Of a stretch of DNA of 64,000 nucleotides, positions 62,031-64,000 are shown piece after piece; positions within the stretch are counted from its first letter, which is position 1; each line of letters begins with the position of its first letter. The position numbers and the translations under genes were made by a program. Under the pieces are notes generated by a model, which was given only the letters and a program-made list of their open reading frames with translations, did no database searches and was not told the DNA's origin. This DNA is from an uncultured Acetatifactor sp. (GTDB lineage Bacteria; Bacillota; Clostridia; Lachnospirales; Lachnospiraceae), in contig CALWSL010000001.1 of assembly GCA_944384205.1 (NCBI GenBank), positions 248,001-312,000 of the forward strand, in the 5' to 3' direction.

Positions 62031-62040
62031 TGAATTGACA
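62025..62040. promoter_or_regulatory. Palindrome TGTCAA-TGAA-TTGACA: back-to-back -35 boxes, possible Rex operator
   Basis: Perfect 6-bp inverted repeat with a 4-base centre. With flanks it reads TTGTCAAtgaaTTGACAG, close to the Rex half-site geometry TTGTxAA-nnnn-TTxACAA known from Gram-positives. Alternatively the palindrome is just the two divergent TTGACA boxes facing away from each other; both could be true. Confidence 0.55.
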
Positions 62041-62063
62041 GTTAAATTTCTTCAAGGTAAAAT
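62035..62063 (+). promoter_or_regulatory. Promoter of the ABC-F gene
   Basis: -35 TTGACA (62035-62040), 17 bases, -10 TAAAAT (62058-62063). The predicted transcript start near 62070 is about 35 bases before the start codon. Confidence 0.75.
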
Positions 62064-62105
62064 ATACGCGAATACACAGATAACAGAAAAAAGGATGCTA
62101 TAAAA

Positions 62106-64000
62106 ATGATACTTTCCTGTCAAAATATCTCAAAGGCATTTGCAGAAAATCAGGTCCTGCAAGATGTCAGTTTTCATATTGAGGATTATGAAAAAGCTGC
62201 GATTGTCGGCATCAACGGCGCCGGCAAAACCACACTCCTGCGCATTATCGTAGGAGAAATGCAGGCAGATACCGGACTTGTCACCCTTTCCAAAGATAAA
62301 ACCCTGGGGTATCTTGCCCAAAACAGCGGCGTAAACACGAACAATACCATTTATGATGAACTTTTATCCGCCAAACAGGATCTGATTGATATTGAAAAAC
62401 GGATGCGTGACTGTGAAGATGCAATGAAGCACGCAGACAGCGGGGAGCTGGAAGCGTTGATGAAACAGTACACCGCTCTTACCCACGCCTTTGAAATTGG
62501 CGACGGCTACTCCTATAAAAGTGAAATCGTGGGCGTTTTGAAAGGTCTGGGTTTTTCGGAGGAAGATTTCTCCAAGGCGGCTGCCACCCTCTCCGGCGGT
62601 CAGAAAACCCGTGTGGCACTGGGTAAGCTTCTTTTACAGAAGCCGGATTTGATTATTCTGGATGAGCCTACCAACCATCTGGATATGAATTCTATCACCT
62701 GGCTGGAAACCTATCTGCTCAATTACAAAGGCGCCGTGATTATTGTTTCCCATGACCGCTATTTTCTGGATCGTATTGCTACCAAGGTCATCGAGATCGA
62801 CCAGACCAAGGCTACTACCTTCCAGGGAAATTACTCTGCTTATGCCGTCAAAAAAGAACAACTGCGCGTGGCAGCATGGAACGCCTATCTGAACCAGCAG
62901 CGGGAAATCAAACATCAGGAGGAGGTTATCGAGAAGCTGAAGTCCTTCAACCGGGAGAAATCCATTAAGCGCGCTGAAAGCCGTGAAAAAATGCTGAATA
63001 AAATAGAAGTTCTGGACAAACCCACCGAAGCACGTACCGATATGAAGCTCACTCTTACACCACGCCGGCAAAGCGGCAATGATGTTCTGACGGTGGAAGG
63101 ACTTTCCAAGTCCTTTGGCGCACAAAAGCTGTTTTCCGATGTAAACTTTGAGATAAAGCGCGGCGAGCACGTGGCGATTATCGGCGATAACGGTACCGGC
63201 AAAACCACGCTGTTAAAAATATTGAATGAGCTGATTCCTGCCGACAGCGGAAGCTTCCGGCTTGGGACGAATGTGGAAATCGGTTATTACGATCAGGGGC
63301 ATCACGTACTGCATTCGGAGAAAACCCTGTTTGACGAAATTTCCGACGATTATCCCTACCTTACCAATACGGAAATCCGCAACGTACTCGCCGCCTTTCT
63401 TTTTACCGGAGATGATGTATTGAAACGAATCAGCGATTTAAGCGGCGGCGAGCGCGGACGGGTCTCCCTTGCCAAGCTGATGCTGTCGAATGCTAACTTT
63501 CTGATTCTGGATGAACCTACCAACCATCTGGATATTATGTCAAAGGAAATTTTAGAAGACGCCATCAATGGCTATGAAGGCACCGTACTCTACGTTTCCC
63601 ATGACCGATATTTTATTAACAGGACAGCGCACCGTATTCTCGACCTGACGGCGCACAGCTTTGTAAACTATATCGGAAATTATGACTATTATCTGGAAAA
63701 ACACGATACTGTCATGGCTGCTGTCGCTCAGACAACAAACACTTCTGCAATCGGAAATAATGCCTCCGGCATCGTCTGCCAGCAAACGGTCACTAAGAAT
63801 GTTGAATCCGAGAATAAGGCAGACTGGAAAGCCAAAAAGGAAGAACAGGCAAGACTTCGCAAGAAGGAAAATGATTTAAAGAAATGTGAGGAAAAAATTG
63901 CTTCTATTGAAGAGCGTCTGTCAGAAATTGACGCCGAGATGTCCAACCCGGAAATCGGCACCCAGGTACTCAAATTGCAGGATTTGTCCAGGGAACAAAT
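62106..64000 (+). CDS. ABC-F family ATPase, C-terminus beyond window
   Basis: Soluble duplicated ABC ATPase of the translation-factor (EttA/Uup/YdiF-like) family; some members protect ribosomes from antibiotics. About 630 codons are visible. MILSCQNISKAFAENQVLQD begins with Walker A GINGAGKTTLLRI, then signature LSGGQKTRVALG, Walker B LIILDEPTNHLDMN, a linker of about 80 residues (KSFNREKSIKRAESREKMLN), a second Walker A IGDNGTGKTTLLKILN, signature LSGGERGRVSLAK and second DEPTNHLDIM. The long Lys/Glu C-tail is coiled coil, cut by the window edge. There are no membrane segments. The start follows AAGGA by ten bases. Confidence 0.95.
   Translation, partial: MILSCQNISKAFAENQVLQDVSFHIEDYEKAAIVGINGAGKTTLLRIIVGEMQADTGLVTLSKDKTLGYLAQNSGVNTNNTIYDELLSAKQDLIDIEKRMRDCEDAMKHADSGELEALMKQYTALTHAFEIGDGYSYKSEIVGVLKGLGFSEEDFSKAAATLSGGQKTRVALGKLLLQKPDLIILDEPTNHLDMNSITWLETYLLNYKGAVIIVSHDRYFLDRIATKVIEIDQTKATTFQGNYSAYAVKKEQLRVAAWNAYLNQQREIKHQEEVIEKLKSFNREKSIKRAESREKMLNKIEVLDKPTEARTDMKLTLTPRRQSGNDVLTVEGLSKSFGAQKLFSDVNFEIKRGEHVAIIGDNGTGKTTLLKILNELIPADSGSFRLGTNVEIGYYDQGHHVLHSEKTLFDEISDDYPYLTNTEIRNVLAAFLFTGDDVLKRISDLSGGERGRVSLAKLMLSNANFLILDEPTNHLDIMSKEILEDAINGYEGTVLYVSHDRYFINRTAHRILDLTAHSFVNYIGNYDYYLEKHDTVMAAVAQTTNTSAIGNNASGIVCQQTVTKNVESENKADWKAKKEEQARLRKKENDLKKCEEKIASIEERLSEIDAEMSNPEIGTQVLKLQDLSREQ

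Noticed and set aside
62634-63170. Minus-strand frames inside the ABC-F gene
   Set aside because: The ABC-F frame has all Walker and signature motifs; the opposite frames show no conserved pattern.
1-64000. rRNA, tRNA, prophage or insertion-sequence genes
   Set aside because: No transposase, integrase or phage structural motif and no tRNA or rRNA sequence was recognised by reading; a dedicated search would be decisive.

Overview
The window looks like a chromosomal segment of an anaerobic, Gram-positive clostridial bacterium, most likely a member of the Lachnospiraceae. This rests on the gene content: an NfnAB-type ferredoxin:NADP+ oxidoreductase, a ferredoxin-rich [FeFe] hydrogenase, formate-tetrahydrofolate ligase with FolD, Rex, the sporulation genes yqfC and yqfD next to phoH and ybeY, a bacteriohemerythrin, strong GGAGG ribosome sites and many small clostridial conserved proteins. 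No species is claimed. No rRNA, tRNA, CRISPR array, prophage or intact transposon was seen, so this is mostly core chromosome. Nearly every gene lies on the minus strand. Only aroC, a DUF1292 gene and an ABC-F ATPase at the right edge are on the plus strand.

Left third (1-25 kb): a truncated leuB; vanY-like carboxypeptidase, tgt and yajC; a repeat-rich leader in front of aroC; a beta-propeller lactonase; a small Cys/Arg/Glu-rich protein; DUF5662; a GH13 amylase-fold protein that has lost its catalytic residues; DUF1292 overlapping tail-to-tail with a UvrD-type helicase; gltX; relQ (small alarmone synthetase); an [FeFe] hydrogenase followed by feoAB and ppa; the proline operon proB-DUF896-formyl-THF cyclo-ligase-proA; and two flavoproteins.

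Middle third (25-42 kb): a SpoVB/MurJ-like flippase; the yqfC-yqfD-phoH-(degenerate 7TM-HD)-ybeY cluster; pdp; nth; a secreted repeat plus transglutaminase-like protein; DegV; bacteriohemerythrin; MATE; GNAT; an EAL phosphodiesterase; a DUF4160 gene with a small partner; and rlmH.

Right third (42-64 kb): the NfnAB pair, whose last 3' segment occurs in three tandem copies; a zinc-ribbon/TPR/chitobiase-C protein; folD and fhs (one-carbon metabolism, feeding NADPH and formyl-THF pools that Nfn and the hydrogenase help balance); ftsK; a TepA/ClpP-like protease; two glycosyltransferases; yebC; a CNNM/CorC transporter; mazF without a visible antitoxin; alr; the NAD(P)HX repair fusion; a coiled-coil protein; and rex, divergent from an ABC-F gene.

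Observations most worth checking: (1) the aroC 5' region, with a consensus promoter, a roughly 75-nt near-perfect hairpin, a duplicated TTTGGCgaaGCCAAA hairpin and six 20-21 bp hairpin-forming repeats; (2) the shared rex/ABC-F promoter region, where two back-to-back TTGACA boxes form a palindrome resembling a Rex operator; (3) the tandem triplication of the nfnB 3' end; (4) the GH13 pseudoenzyme; (5) the 7TM-HD protein at the PgpH position with a broken HD motif. Functions are inferred from recognised sequence motifs only; no database search was run.
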